A DNA stretch of 64,000 nucleotides from Serripes groenlandicus (taxonomy: Eukaryota; Mollusca; Bivalvia; Cardiida; Cardiidae). Made by a program: the position numbers and the translations under genes. The stretch lies in the NCBI GenBank assembly GCA_031761405.1, contig JASEVX010000001.1:44743669-44807668 (forward strand). The letters are read 5' to 3'. The notes below the pieces were generated by a model. That model saw only the letters and a list, made by a program, of their open reading frames with translations, searched no databases and was not told the DNA's origin. Shown here in pieces: positions 14,001 to 29,000 of this stretch (position 1 is the first letter of the stretch; the number at the start of each line of letters is the position of its first letter).

Positions 14001-17000
14001 AAATTCCACATTATTTTCAGTGTTTTAAAAAATTATTTCTGCTGGAAATGCATCAAAATGCATCTGCATGTGGGAAAGGGTTAAGGTTTGTAAGAAGTGA
14101 AGATAAGGGATATTAATTCTTATTGAATTTTCATATTTTCTACAAAAATACCTTCTCTGTATGCATATATATATCCATTTTACGTAAATCACACTGGTAA
14201 AAATAATAATCATTAACACAATTTATGATGGAAAGAAATTACACTTTCTTCAATCTTTTCAGTATCCATATAGGTGTCATTAACATAAATTTTACAACAA
14301 TAAATACTTAGAATAACCCCTTCACACATACAATAAAAAGGCAGCGGATGGATTTAAAATCATCTTGGCAAACATATGGAAAATTTCTATCAAAGAAATA
14401 TAGGATCCATCATGAGTTTTCTTTGGAGATCAAGATTTCTTAAATGAGTCTAGAAAAAGACGGTTATTAACCGAGCCTCTTGGCGAGGTTAATAACTCTC
14501 TTTTTCGAGACAAATTTAAGAAATCTTCTCCAAAGAAAAACGAGTGATGGATTCTTTTTATCACCTAAACAGTGTGTTTTAATGAAAAATATTGACAACA
14601 TCAAAACAAAGACCGAATAACATATTCTTCATAAGAACTTGTGATTCACCGCATAAAAAAGTAGTCCTCATCATTTTTGAATAAGAAGAAAAAAAACAAC
14701 AATGTTTTAAACAATTAAGACTCGTTATTTATTCAAAATAACGTATTATTGCATTTTTCAATGTGTAAAATTTAACAACTTAACAATAAACATAAAGGTC
14801 AAAATGACGTCATCAGTAGTCGCGTGTATGACGTGTTTTTGTTATCACACATGTTGGATATCGTTGTTCCGTGATTTGTTCTCAACTTGAAAATAAGGGT
14901 ATTTATGTGATAAAGTATAATTATTTAATACAGTTGAAAACATTGTGGCCAAAGAAGAAATTGCTTATCATGAGCTATTTCTCCTAATCCAAAATGTTTC
15001 AAAAGTTGTCTGATGTAGTTGCACCAACATGTATCTGCGTGTGGGAATGGGCAAATAGAATCAAAGACTAGAACAAAATGTACACATTTCAAAGTGATAC
15101 AAGGTTTCATATTGATGGTGAAGTGATTAACATTCGCTAGCATGGACCTTACCTTTGGTACAATCTACTCGAACATAAGGAGAAATAACATAATGCTTTT
15201 CAGTAACCCATTTTAACCCTCCCTTTCCCACAAACAACAAATCTGTAGCAGATTACTTTGGAAAAATTTCCAAAAATATGTGGAAACATTTCGATAAATA
15301 ATAGTTCAATAATAGAACAAATTTCCCCTTTTGAAACAATATTTTCAAAAGTCCTTTGCTGCAGATGCGTCAAAATGCGTCTGCAAATGGGTAGAGGGTT
15401 AATTTTCATAAAAATACACTCCTTTAAAATACATGTAGCTGTAATCTAATTTGCTTATTTCCCATTCTTTAACAATTGTGAAGAAATGGAGAACCGATTG
15501 TATTACAATTGTCCACAAAACTTAAAATGAAGGTTCGTGTTGTCTGTCAGTAAACACAACCATAATCAAAATGGAAATGTGACAGATTACTGAACAGACA
15601 GAAGAACATACAATGGATAAGTGGTCCCTTAGTGTCAACCTGCTTAAGCAAGCCACAAAGAAATATTGTGAAAAAAGGAAAAGTTACTAGCTTCCAGTAA
15701 TTTCTACTTTTCATACAATGCTTCTAAGAGCTTTTATATATCATAAAAGCTAAAGACATTTACAAAGATAAATATTGCACATGAAAGCATCAAAAGTAGG
15801 CAAATGGAGCGCCAGCAGCTCTCACAGTACTTTCAATAGATTGTTAAAATCACATTGTGTTGGTTATTTTTAAGGTGTAATTATTTAATATACTCGAATA
15901 TATATTAAAAAGGAGAAATTGCTCTTTATTAACAATTTCTTCTTTTGCCAAAATGTTTTGCAATGGACATGTTTATCACTACTCTGTAAAACACAAGGTT
16001 TTCAGAAGATGTAACATATATTAACCCTTTCCCACATTTAGATCTGCAGCAGACAACTTTTTGAAAACATTGTGACAAAAGAAGAAATTGCTCAAAACGA
16101 GCAATTTCTCCTTTTGCCACAGCATTTTCAACTCTATTCAATAATTATACAGTCATTTATAAAAAAAATCTTTATTTTTGCATTGAGGATTTCAAAGTCG
16201 GCTGCTGTAAATTTGTTGTATGTGGGAAAGGGTTCAGTTAGTAAAGTTCATTATTAATATTAGATCTTATATATCCTTTGTTGTTGATGGTTTCTTCATG
16301 ATATATTTTCAGGCACATACATTATTGAGCTTTGAAAAAAATGTGAGGGTATAATATTCCTAAATATTTAGGAATTCGTAATCCTTTTCCCTTAAACAGA
16401 CAAAATCAGATGTCTTTGTAGCAAAAGACCATTGAAAACATAGTGGAAAAGAAAGTTGGAAGGAACATACATGTCGCTTGCCAATATATCAGAAAGTAAA
16501 AACGTGACAGAAAGATAGACAGTCAACCCCTATCATGTGTCTGTGTACCAAGGAAAGGAAGACAAGGGAATTGCAATGGCTCATATTTTGCAAATTCTCC
16601 TTTGCCCACAAAGGCTATGGGAATTGCAATGGCTCATATTTTGCAAATTCTCCTTTGCCCACAAAGTCTATGGGAATTGCAATGGCTCATATTTTGCAAA
16701 TTCTCCTTTGCCCACAAAGTGTATAGCCCTGTATCATATTGAACTTCAAATTTTGTGATTGAGATTTATTTTTCATTGTGATCTCAAAATTCTAAAAAAA
16801 ACGTCATGTCAGCTCAACAATTAAACATTAAAAGTATTATATTAGTTAATTATTCCTTTGTTGTCGAAGCTCTATCATGCAGTTATCCAATAACCCTTTC
16901 CCACATACAACAAATCTGCAGCAGACAACTTTGAAAACATACTGGCAAACATTTGAAAATCTCAATTAAAAGATAGCTTAATTGTTAAACAAAGTTGTTA

Positions 17001-20000
17001 ACAATGTGACCAAAGAAGAAATTGCTCATCATGAGCAATTTCATCTTTTGCCACAATGTTTTCAAAAGTCGTCTGCTGCTATTGTGTCAAAATGTGTCTG
17101 CAGGTTGGAAAGGGATAAACAATGGAATGTTCACCTACCTCAAATAATATCGTCTATAGATCAAAACAATCAATTGAATTACAAAGCCAATCCATCAAAA
17201 TTCTATTTTTTTCTTGCATCATTAGTTAACATATGGACCAAGTCAAACCAACCTTCAGGACTAAGCATCCAGTGAAGATCAAGATCAACATGTGCCTCTG
17301 TGCAAGGAGATCAGGATCTTCCTTGTTTGTCATACAAGCATAATTGATTGATTGATTGCGGTTTAACACCGTTTTCAAAACATTTTCAGTCATAACGCGA
17401 CTGCCAGTTCAGCTACTCATGTGTTTCCTGGCTTTTGGCACACCAGTAATCCACACAACAATCTTTCCAAGCAAACATGCATAATTGAAGACTCCTGAGA
17501 ACAGTTATGACCAAAATGTGACTAAACAAATATGTAATTTGAATGTAAATACTATTTTTATATTAATACTTTTGATTTTGATGTTGCATGGCAATTATAT
17601 AATACTAAACCAAGTCATCGTGAATGTCATAAAACAACATACATGTATAAGCAATCAGGGTCTATTATGAATGCTATTAATTTAATTTAAGTAATTCAAA
17701 CATTCTGAAAGCTTCTGAAGATAAGTGTTTGAAGTGTCGAGGCCTTGAGAATAACACAAATAGGCATTTCAAGCTTTCATGTATTGCAGGAAGTCAAATA
17801 AATTACTTCCATTATTTCCATCACAATGAGAATCTGTTTTATGTTTGAAAGTACTTTTTGAGCATTAAATATTAATGTAATGCAAAAAGTGGAAAATATT
17901 ACTTTTTAATTGATTTCCATTGCAATCACCACCTTACGTGCAGGTCATTGGTTTGATCCCCACCCAGGTCATATCTAAGATTTTAACAAGAGTGCATCAA
18001 CATCAATGCTTGCCTGTTTTAGGGCATTAGCGGAATAATTCTTAAAGCCAAATGTACCGTATGTGACTTGGTATGGACATGCGTATTCTTCCAAGGAACA
18101 TGACCACATTTCATTTGAACATATAGAATGTTTTTTTAGTTATGAGGTTAGGACAACGTTTTGTGATGATGCAGACGCCAATGCCAACAGACAAGCACTG
18201 AGGGTTGTTGAGGTAGCATCACAACTGACTCCCTGTAGGCAGGATAAATGGACCAGTAGTACTGGTTTCTTACCCAGGAAAAGCTGTGATATATCTGATT
18301 TTGTTTTCAAAGTAAAATATCAGACAAACAATACATTGCAATCACTTGCAACAAGAGCTATGTGTTTGAAAAGTACAATATGAGCATTAAAAGATATGCC
18401 TGTGAGTTTCTGTGAATATTTCCCAATATTTAACCTCAACAAATTTTATAAAATAACATGTTTGAAATTAAAAGTACCTTATTAGGAGAGTAGCTATAGT
18501 CTGGTTCCAGGGCTTCAGGACAGAAGAAGCGACCCAGTAAAGAATGTAGACATCTGTAATCCCATTCATCAGTGACACGCCCACCATATGAAACCCCGCC
18601 TATCAAGTAAGACAACGCCTCCCAGGGAATCGTCTTATGTTCAGACAGTAACATCTGTAGCTGGAGAATCGAAACCTGTTGAGCAAATAAATAAACGTTT
18701 GTTATAGGAGTGATTTGACTTTTACTTTCATTTTCTCATTTCCTATTTTCAGTCGTACCATTTCAAATTTTCGTTAGTGAGAAATGTGAGTGAACTTGGA
18801 AAGATTGCAGTCCTTATTCCCCAATGAGAAATTTCAAATATCAAACTGAAAACAAATATATAATTATATATAATTTACTTAATACAGAATTAAAGTGTTT
18901 TTAAATATTCAATTAAAATGATCTTTGACATCTGACATCTACCATTTCAAAGTGAATCATCAAAAGCATCACTTTGGTAACACAATACAGTATATACCTG
19001 TGTATCTGAAGTTTGAGAGCAAAAGCATAACTAAAAATCTCATGATCAGGTAAAGTTGATTTGTTATTGTCAATTGTGAGACTCATGATTGAATCAGGGG
19101 GAGTTGATTAGCATGCAACTGATACCTTTTCAAACTGATACTCATGTATATCTCGATTTAACCCATTATTTCACAAGCCTTTTCAAAGGTCGCCTGCTTT
19201 ACAATCATTAGGCAAACAATTTCAACAATCTATACAACAGAAAGATTTATATTGATAAAGAGATAAAATATTGCAATTAGAGGTGAAATTGCTCGTATTG
19301 AGCAATTTCACCTTTTATTTCCATGTTTTCAAAAGTCATTTTCAATGGCAGGGTATTAAGTGCCCAAAATGACCTAAGTTATCGACGGGCCTTAAAACAC
19401 CAGTCATTCATTCATTCATTCATTCAATGGCAGGTGTCAAATGTCATCCGTGTGAAGTAATGGGTTAAGTTGCTTTACCTCCAGGTCCGAATCATTAAAC
19501 TCGTAAGCAATGTTCCAGCCAAGTGCTCCATACTTCTTCCTCTCATGGATCACACTATTGAAGAGACACAGGCCAAATAGGAGCTTCTTCCACACAGTTC
19601 CATATGACACTTCCTCAAACATTTTCTCAGATATGATGCCCGTCCCTCCACTACCAAATGCACGAAGCATGTTGGACTTGAGGCCTTGTGGTGGCTCTAT
19701 AGTCATCTAGTAATAAAGTATTATCAACATGTTATATAACTTCTTACCTGATGCAGACCACTTTGAAGGCCACTTCAGCTGAGGACTTTTGAAGACATTG
19801 TAGAAAAAGGAGAAATTGCTTAAAATGAGCAGTTACACCATTTTAATTAAGTATTAATTGTCAAGATTTTAAATGATATAGCTCAGAAGTTTTTACTGCA
19901 GATGACTCTCAACTTAAGTAGAAGGTTTAATCACAGGCTTCCGAATTTCTATTTCAGCAAAAGTTCGGAAAAACACACAATACCTCGTTAAAATACTCAA

Positions 20001-23000
20001 AAAGTATCTTTATATTTTATATATAAGCTATGTACGGTGGCACAGAGGTGACATGTGTATGTTTTTATTTATCTCGTGCGCACAACTTAGTAACTCATGC
20101 GCATGACATAGTAACTCGTGCACACGACTTAACTATCTTGTGCGCACAACTTAGTAACTTGTGTGCACGACATAGTAACTCGTGTGCACAATTTAATTAT
20201 CTCGTGCGCATGACTTAGTATCTTGTGCGCACGACTTAATTATCTCGTGCACACGACATACTATCTCGTGCGCACGACTTAGTATGTCGTGCGCACAAGA
20301 TAAATAAAAACATACACATGTCACCTCTGTGCCACCGTAGCTATGATAAGAATGATTGTAATGGTAATTTGGAGAATCCCGTACTTGTTACTATAAATAG
20401 CTCATCTATACGTCCATATAGTGTAATAATAATGACAAGGTGTGCAACGGCATCAATATTTGCCAACCGACCAATACCTCAGCGTTTTTAAGCATAATGT
20501 TCATTATATTTGGAAATTTGCAATTGTCCTGACCGCCATGCACAATAATCACGTTCCGCAGCGAATATTTAATGCGAAATGACACGTTTTTTTAGAATAT
20601 TGTACTTGAGCAATGTTTGTTGGGGAGGCATTTAATCATTTTTCTTTCAAAAATAATATTATTCACAAAAAATACGGTATTTATTTGTACTTTTTCGAAA
20701 GAAGTATATATATATTTTTTTAGACCATGTTTTAAATCGTAGTTTGATTAATCTGTCGCGGCGGAATGTTGCAAATTGTGACGTCAGCACATGACAATAT
20801 TTTAACGAGGTATTGTGTGTTTTTCCGCATTTTTTGCTGTAATAGAAATTCGGACGCCTGTGGTTTAATAATGTTGCTAATGTGGTATGACAGAATAGAT
20901 TTAATGCTTCACGACATATTACAAGTCTGCAGCAGATGACTTTGAAAACATCAAAGCGAACTAAGGAATAGAGTGAATGAGGTTAAATGAAAGAAGTGAA
21001 TCAAGTTGAAAATATTGTGTCAGGTTGACTTAAAGTGTACAGTGATTACTTAGAATTTATTCTTTGTAGTATTCAGAGATATAATCACATATTTTGTTGT
21101 CTTAACCTTTTCCCACTTGTAGACACATTTTGATACATCTGCGGCAGACGGATTTTGAAAACATTCAAATGAAAGGCGAAATTGCTCATTATGAGCAATT
21201 TTGTCTTTTGTCAGAATGTTTTCAACTTTTTTAATAAATTAACTCTCATTTATGATATTATTCACAAATCTGCAGCAGACGACTTTGAAAACATCTTGTC
21301 AAAAATAATTGATAAACTCCATAAATGGAAAAAATAATTATTAATAAAGTTGAAAACATTGTGGCCGAAGGAGAAATTGCTCATTGGGAGCAATTTGTCC
21401 TTTGACAACAAATGTTTTAAAAAAATGTCTGCTTCAGAGGAGCCAGAAAGTGTCTGTATATAGGAAAATGTTAACTGGTTGCCATATGCAGACGTGTTTT
21501 GACAAAAATGCAGAAGACAAATTATTGTTTGTGAAACTACAAACATATAAAAAATGTAGTTTACCTTCATTCCTGTTTGTAGTATAGATATGGGAAAGCT
21601 CGGATCTGGTTTAGAGCTTAGCCAGAGTCTGAACTGCGGGTCTACCTCATCATTGGTGGGTCGATTAAAACTGGAAAACATGGTTAAAACAAAGCATTAA
21701 CATACATGTACATATAACAAAGGATATTTCAATACTGAAGGCCACAATCAATCTGTGCCACCATTAGTGAGCGAGGCCTGCCAAGTCTCTGATCAGGCTC
21801 TGAAATGTTAATCTTGATACATGTATTCCTTAAAGTCCATTTTAAAAATGTTAATATCCCTGATACATATAACTCTACATCACTTGACTTTTGATCACAT
21901 TTTGGGACAAAGAGAAACTTCTCATATGAGCAATTACACGGTACTCCTTTTCCCATAATTTTTTAACTCCACATACTTTGAATCTTTGCATTGTTTTCCT
22001 CAGACTTTTCACCAACTTTACCATAATGAAGCCTGATAAAAATGAGTTTTCACATCTCTGCACTAGACACATTTTGCAACCATCAAGGAGTTTCTTTTCA
22101 ACTCTGTTTCAGAATTAAATGAAAGTCTTTTGAGAATTTGTATTTTCTCCATGAAATGTTTTACGCAGACATATATTAATTGATTGATTGTTTGGTGCTT
22201 TACTCCACTTTCAACAATTGTTCAGTAATATCTGTGTTTCCTGGGAAGGTTATGTGTACTACTAGTCCACTTATCCTGACACCAGCCAGTCATAATGCTA
22301 ATCCTGCAACCCTGCATGAGCACCAAGCAGGGCAGGTAATATTTGTTTAAGTATATCACAGCATTTCCTGGGTAAGTACTTCTGGTCCATTTATCCTGAC
22401 ATCACCGAGTCAGTTGTTTTGCTAACCCCACAATCCTGAGTGCCATGGAGGGAAAGCGATTACTTCCACTTTTAAAGTCTTTGGTATGACCTTGCCAGGG
22501 ATCAAACCCGCAACCTTCCACACCTGCGACAGAAACTTTGACAAGAATATGGTTCAGACATAATAAATGTTTGAAACATGATAGATTGTCTACTTTGAGA
22601 AATTCTATGTCAATGAATACGTTGACAGTATATGAATTGTGTTATCATCTACAGGCAATAATGTTCTATAGTACAATAATGTTAGTATATGAGCTGTGTT
22701 CAAGGAAAACATAATTAATTACATGTGAGCAAAAAGACCTGCCAACATTTCCTTGCTAAAAGATCAAAATGGATACTGCCTAACAGAAGTTTCTTGAAGT
22801 CTTCTGTGACTAATTGACAAACAGTGCATGGCAAGATCACAGACTGAATGGATTTACTGGTTCATCTGGACCTACACTGGTTTCAAAATGGCTTACTTGT
22901 TTGTGCAGAGCACTGCTCAAATATACATACAAAAACGGGTATCCATTTCATTGCAAACCAGATTAAGAAGAACAACATTTATTTAAAAAATATAGCAACA

Positions 23001-26000
23001 GTAATACACAATACACATATACAGAAGAATGTACTATTAAAGTCTGCTTCATTTTTGCAAAATATAAAAAGAAAAGGCTTTGTAATTAAGAGAAATCCTC
23101 TCCCTCCTAAAACCTTTTCTCAATAAGGTCACATGCAGAGAGATACAAAAAAGTGAACAACAGTGATACATCAGTGACTGAATAGTAATGAGTTACAACA
23201 TTATAAACTACATGTGTACATATTAACATTGTTGAAAACACAGTTAATTAACTCTTTCCCACCTGCAGACGCATTTTGACGCAATAGCAGCAGACTACTT
23301 TTGAAAACATTGTGACCAAAGGTGAATTGGCTCATGACAAGCAATTTCTCCTTTGGCCACAATGTCTTCAACTTTATTTAACAATTTAGTTATCCTTTTT
23401 GGAGATTTTTCAGATTTTTGTCACTATGTTTTCAAAGTCGTCAGCTGCAGATTGGTTGCATGTGGGAAAGGGTTAAAAGGACAATGATTTATTTAAATTT
23501 AATGAACTGTTTGTATGGGTGTATGCCACATTGAACAATTTTTCAGTTATATCACGGCACTTCCTTGGTATGTTACCAGTACAACTGGTCCATTTATTCT
23601 GACACTGGCGGGTCATTTGTAATGATAACCCCACAATCCTGACCATAAAGGAGGGAAAGCGTTTACTACCATCTTTTTTTAAGTTTTTGATATACCCAGC
23701 CGTGGACATAATTTGTGACCTCATGAATCCTGAAGCAGAATTATGTGCTTAAAAAACTTAAAACAAAAAGTAAAATTGTTAATAGTAATAAATGGAATAT
23801 CATACTTAAACTTGGAACAATCTGTTAACCCTTCCAACTTGCAGATGCATTATGATGCATTTGCAGCAGACAACCATTGAAAACATTGTGAAACATAACA
23901 CTTTCATTAACCCTTTCACACACACAACAATTTTGCAGCAGACAACTTTTGAAACATACTAACAAAATCATGAAAATCCTCCATAACAGATAGCTTAATT
24001 GTTAGATAAAGTTGAAAACACTGTGGCCAAAGGAGAAATTGCTCATCATGAAAGTCGTCTGCTGCTATTGCGTCAAAATGCGTCTGCAGGTGGGAAAGGG
24101 TTTAAGGAGATTCTTGACATTTTCAACAAAGTCCTTATAATCTCCCCATGTCTATTTTGATACATAGACACATTTTGACATTTTCCAGGGTCACTTAATC
24201 TCTAACTAATTGGGTGACTATATTATAGCTGGCGCACTAAGCTTTTAAGCTTTTGTACAGTAAAGCAAGGAGGAAGCTATGCATATCTGGGTCACATTAA
24301 ATATTAACAAGGGGATCATGATGGGTCCTATATCGCTTACCTGATTAAATAGAAATTTAGTAGAATTATATTATATCAACATGAGAAAGAGTGCCACTTG
24401 GTGATACCATAAACCAAATATGAAAGCTCTAACACTTGCATTATTTGAAAAATATATTTTACACATTACTGTATACAAATGGGGAAACACAAACACCCAT
24501 GGTGACAAATAAATAAACAGATCAAAATAATTTGAATAAATTTTGCTAAGAGCAAAATAATCTGGCCTGTACTTTCAGATAAATAAAAAAAAAATCTCTT
24601 TCAATCTTGATCACCGAGGTATATTTGTGCCAAAATTATTTTCAAAAAAAGCCAGTTCTTTAAGAGACTAACATTTTTATAGGTTTCCATGGCAATCAGT
24701 TTTCAAGGGAAATCATTTTTTTAACAATTTCGAATAGAGAACCACCATTGTTATTATTTTGAAATTGGTCCACTGGTTTAGGAGAATTTGTTTGTTGAAA
24801 AATGTGAAAGGATGGACAGACGATGAGGGATTGTGTGTGATCACAATAGCTCACCTCACATTTCATGTTCAGGTGAGCTTAAATAGAACAATGACCATCA
24901 GTTGAGATATTTCAACTAAGTGTTATCTTGATCTTATTATTTTGACCATTTACTGTAGACTGAGACCTTAACTCATTACATAATAATGATATGCTATTTA
25001 CAGTACCCTCCCATTTAAAATGTAGTCAAAAACATGTCAAATCTCTGTAAATAAAAGTATAATTACATGTATAATTACATGTATTGAATAGATTTGGAAA
25101 CATATTGACAAAGGTGGAGAAATGGCTGATTACGAGACATTTCTACTTTTGTCTCAATACTTTCAAAATGCATCTACATGTGGGCACAAGTTAATTTGTG
25201 ATTTGAACAATTGAATGGAAACTTATAAACAATTCAACATTTTCTTAAAAACAATTATACTATGAGCCAGATAATGACAAAACCTATAAAATTTATCTGT
25301 ATAGAACAATTACTTATCAGTCTATACCATCTTTACCCTGTCCAACATGCAACAAATCTGCAGCAGAGAACTTCAAACAATTTGTCAAAACTATGGTTAT
25401 TCTCTATAAATGAAAGAATAATTATTAATAAAGTTGATAACATTATGGCTGAAGAAGAAATTGCTCATTGTGATCAGTTTCTTATTTTGCCTTAATTGTT
25501 TCGAAAGTTACCTGCTGAAGAAGAGTCAGAAAGCATCTGCATCTGGGAGAGGTTAAAAATACAGTTACAGTCAAAATTGCCCTTAATCTTTGATCTCACA
25601 AACCTGATGCTTTAGACATGATGACTCTTTGATGCAGTTTTTGTCAGATTGCCAGTATTAAGTTAAAAAACTCTCCTGCTTCAGGTGACCTACAACATTT
25701 GGTTGAGAAGCTTTACACGTCTTCAAACACAATTTGCTCAAAATGCAGACTTCATTCATGCAGTCAAATATTGATCTCCATTGTTCTTAACCCTTTCCCA
25801 CATACAACAACTCAGCAGCAGACGAATTTGAAAACATTGGGTCAAAAGTATGGAAATTCTCTGTAAATGAAAAATATTATAGTATAAAGTCGAAAACATT
25901 GTGGCAAAAGGAGAAATTGCTCATTTTTAGCAATTTCTTCTTTTGTCACAATGTTTTCAAAAGTGGTCTGCTGCAGAGGCATCAGAAAGCGTCTATACAT

Positions 26001-29000
26001 TTGTATATGTAAGTTGTGGAAAAGGGTTAACTCATACTATTCCATCAATTCAAATCAAACGATCACCCCATGAGTAAGTAAGCAAAAACGTTGTCAAACA
26101 TGAAGCATGGCTTTACCATTTGAAGGAACTCAGAAGGATATGGGTAAAAATGTGAACCTGTCAACTATTTATAACCCTTTCCAACTAACAACAAATCGGC
26201 ACCAGATGACTTTGAAAACATCTAGGTAAATATGTAGGAAATCAAACACGCGTTTTAAAAGATGCCAAATACAGATCAATTGATTAAAATGCATTTGCAT
26301 TTGCAAAAGGGTTAAACAATACAGGCAATCTGGCATACAAGTTTAAACAATATTATATATAACCTTGGCAAAGAACAAGAACTCTTCCACACATAAACCC
26401 TTTCCCAAATAGAGACACTTTCTGATGCCTCTACAGCAGACAGCTTTTGAAAACATTGTGGCAAAGGACAATTTGCTCATAATGAGCAATTTCTTCCATT
26501 TGCCACAATGTTTTCAACTCTATTCAATAATTATATTTTCTTTTACATAGATTTTCCGTATTTTGCGGGCACTGATTTTAAAGTGGCCTGCTGCAAATTT
26601 GTTATATGTGGAAAAGGGTTAACAGGAAAATTTGACAGTTTTGTAAAACACTGGCTCATAATAAACATTTGTCAACACAACCATATTTTAAAAACAGATG
26701 CCTGAACTGCAGACAAATTTTGAAATCATTTTTGGAACAAAGAAATAGGTAACCATGTTCAGTCTCTCCTTTTCCCATTTGATTTTCTGGTTTGTGTCAA
26801 ACTCATACATGTTTTTTTCCGTTCTTTAGTTCAAATATCTTCCAAAAATGGATGAGACTCCAAACAATTACCATATCATGAAATGGGTTATAACTTTTAA
26901 ATCCAACAAAGGTACATACGGTGATCTTATTCTACTGTTAAATGGTCTTTGACAGGTACTAAAAACACAAATATGAAGCCATGCATATTACCAAAGCAGC
27001 ACTATTAATATACAAATATAAGATAAAGAGGTGCAGAATCCTGGAAATATATGTTGGACGCGTCCTTTTCAAATGGAAAAAGTTGTTTAGTCGATAATTT
27101 TAGTCCAACTCACTAAAATCGACCCTCAGGACTTTGGACCTAATGAAGATCTAGATCATCTGGCTCATCTGCACAGTCTGTTCAGAATCTTCTCTGTAAA
27201 CACAAGCATGCTGGAAGCTTCTGGGGGAACGGTCATGTTCAAAATTAAACTAATGAAGTAGGCAGTATGATCGTTATTACAATTAATTTCAAAACGCTCA
27301 AACATCTATAAATATTTATACGTTCTTCGTCATTAAATACCATGAATTCCATTCCTCTTGATTAATTCAATCCCGACATATGCCTATATTTACAAGTCTA
27401 TTCAATATGTTAAACCATTTCCCTTACAACACCGATTCTTGACACTTGTGAGTTTTGAAAGCACTAATTGAAGAGAGAAAGAAAATGCCCCTCAACATGC
27501 AATATTTCACCATCTCAAATAATGCTCCGTCTTTTTCAATAAATTTTATTTTTTTAACAAGAAATCTGCAGCAGCAACTTTGAAAACATCTTGGCTACAT
27601 CATCTTAAAGTATAATTAATGAATATAGTCAAAGGAGAAATTGCTCATAACAAATTTTATGGAGACTTTTCATATTTATGCCAAGATGTTTCAAATTCAT
27701 CTGCTGCAGTTTATGCTGTAATGTGGGATAAAGTTAATCACGGGTTAATCTGAGTACAGCATAGAAATGGCTCATTTGTGTCATGTCCATTTTTCTTTGT
27801 ACTACATGCATATATGTCCTGTGCGCACAGTGCAAAGAAAGTGCAAGGTTTGACTAGTTAACCCTTTCCCTCATATAGACGCTTTCTGATGCCTCTGCAG
27901 CAGACAGCTTTTTGAAAACATAGTGACAAAAGAAGAAATTGCACAAAACATGCAATTTCTCCTTTTGCCACAATGTTTTCCACTTTTTGTCATAGGTTAT
28001 CCATTCAATTATGGAGATTTTCTATGTTTTGACAAAATGTGTTCACTCGTCTGCTGCAGAATTACTGTATGAGGGAAAGGGTTAAAGTTGTATTTGCAAT
28101 ATTCCACACAATCATTAACTGCTCTCTGTCTCTGACCAGTGACCTCATCAAGTCAACAAGAGTGTGTGTACACACACATCACCCGACAATAACTAAGACC
28201 TTAAGCAAATTAAAAGTGTGATGGACAGACAAAGAGACAGACGGACAACAGTGGACACATCAGTATTCCCTAAGTGTCACCCAAACAAGTGGACGACACA
28301 AAACCCCTGCAAAATATGTCAACATAAAACTCTGGAACAACAAGTATACAAATCTACCCTATACGAATATAAATATCACACAATAGAGAAAAATCTTCCC
28401 TGGTACCCTGTACTACAGATAGATTACAAAATAGAACAAACCATACAAGAGTGGATATGGGAACCAGTACTGGGACTTACCTTCCTGTGTCATCACTGTT
28501 TTGTATCCTAGTTTCAGTTTAAATAGGATGTACTTCAGTACTAGTATTTGTTAGCATTATATATCATAGGCAACAACATGAGAAATCTTATATCAATTAT
28601 ACCTTTTTAACATGGAAACAATCTGTAGTAGATGACTTTTAACCCTTTCCCTCATTTTAGACGCTTGCCGACGCCTCTGCAGCAGACGGCTTTTTGAATA
28701 CATAGTGACAAAAGAAGAAATTGCTCAAAACCAGCAATTTCTCCTTTTGCCACAATGTTTTCCAGTTTTAATCATAGATTATACATCGAATTATAGAGAT
28801 GTTCTATATTTTGACATATGTTTAAAGTCGTCTGCTGCAGAATTGTCGTATGAGGGAAAGACATTTTGGGTAAACAAATGGAAATCACTATAATTGAAAA
28901 ATTAATTATCTAATAGAGTTGTAAACACTAGGGCAAAAGGAAAAATTTCTCATGATGAGCAATTTCAATTTTTGCTAGAATATTCTCTAAAAGGATTTCT

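Larger units (their letters stand above)
11853..18477. other. Intron between exons 13 and 14
   Basis: Repeat-dense. 11853-12170 shows nothing recognised; then TTAA-MITEs at 12179-12386, 12708-12937, 13288-13511, 13868-14084, 14312-15055 (interrupted), 15213-15402, a fragment at 15880-15965, 16021-16235 and 16890-17117. Also a SINE remnant (12440-12625), a repeat unit like the 155-bp array (12945-13090), the 53-bp minisatellite, a SINE tail (17346-17480) and a CAAGAGTGC element piece (17989-18175). 17480-17980 is unassigned. Confidence 0.7.
19707..21564. other. Intron between exons 11 and 12
   Basis: A worn TTAA-MITE (19740-19930), the 940-bp TIR element with a nested MITE (19932-20872), a TTAA-MITE left half (20903-21025) and two back-to-back TTAA-MITEs (21102-21475) ending 90 bp from the exon 11 donor. 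Confidence 0.7.

Noticed and set aside
16566..16724. CRISPR-like array
   Set aside because: Three units directly abut with no spacers, in a eukaryotic intron; it is a minisatellite.
18063..18383. 106-residue open frame
   Set aside because: It crosses two dispersed repeats (CAAGAGTGC element and a reverse-oriented SINE-like piece), so it is a chance frame.
28218..28511. 97-residue open frame with [20 protein letters not shown], which hints at a zinc-binding motif
   Set aside because: It begins in a GACAGACAAAGAGACAGACG simple tract like those at repeat ends, and I recognise no domain or splice context.
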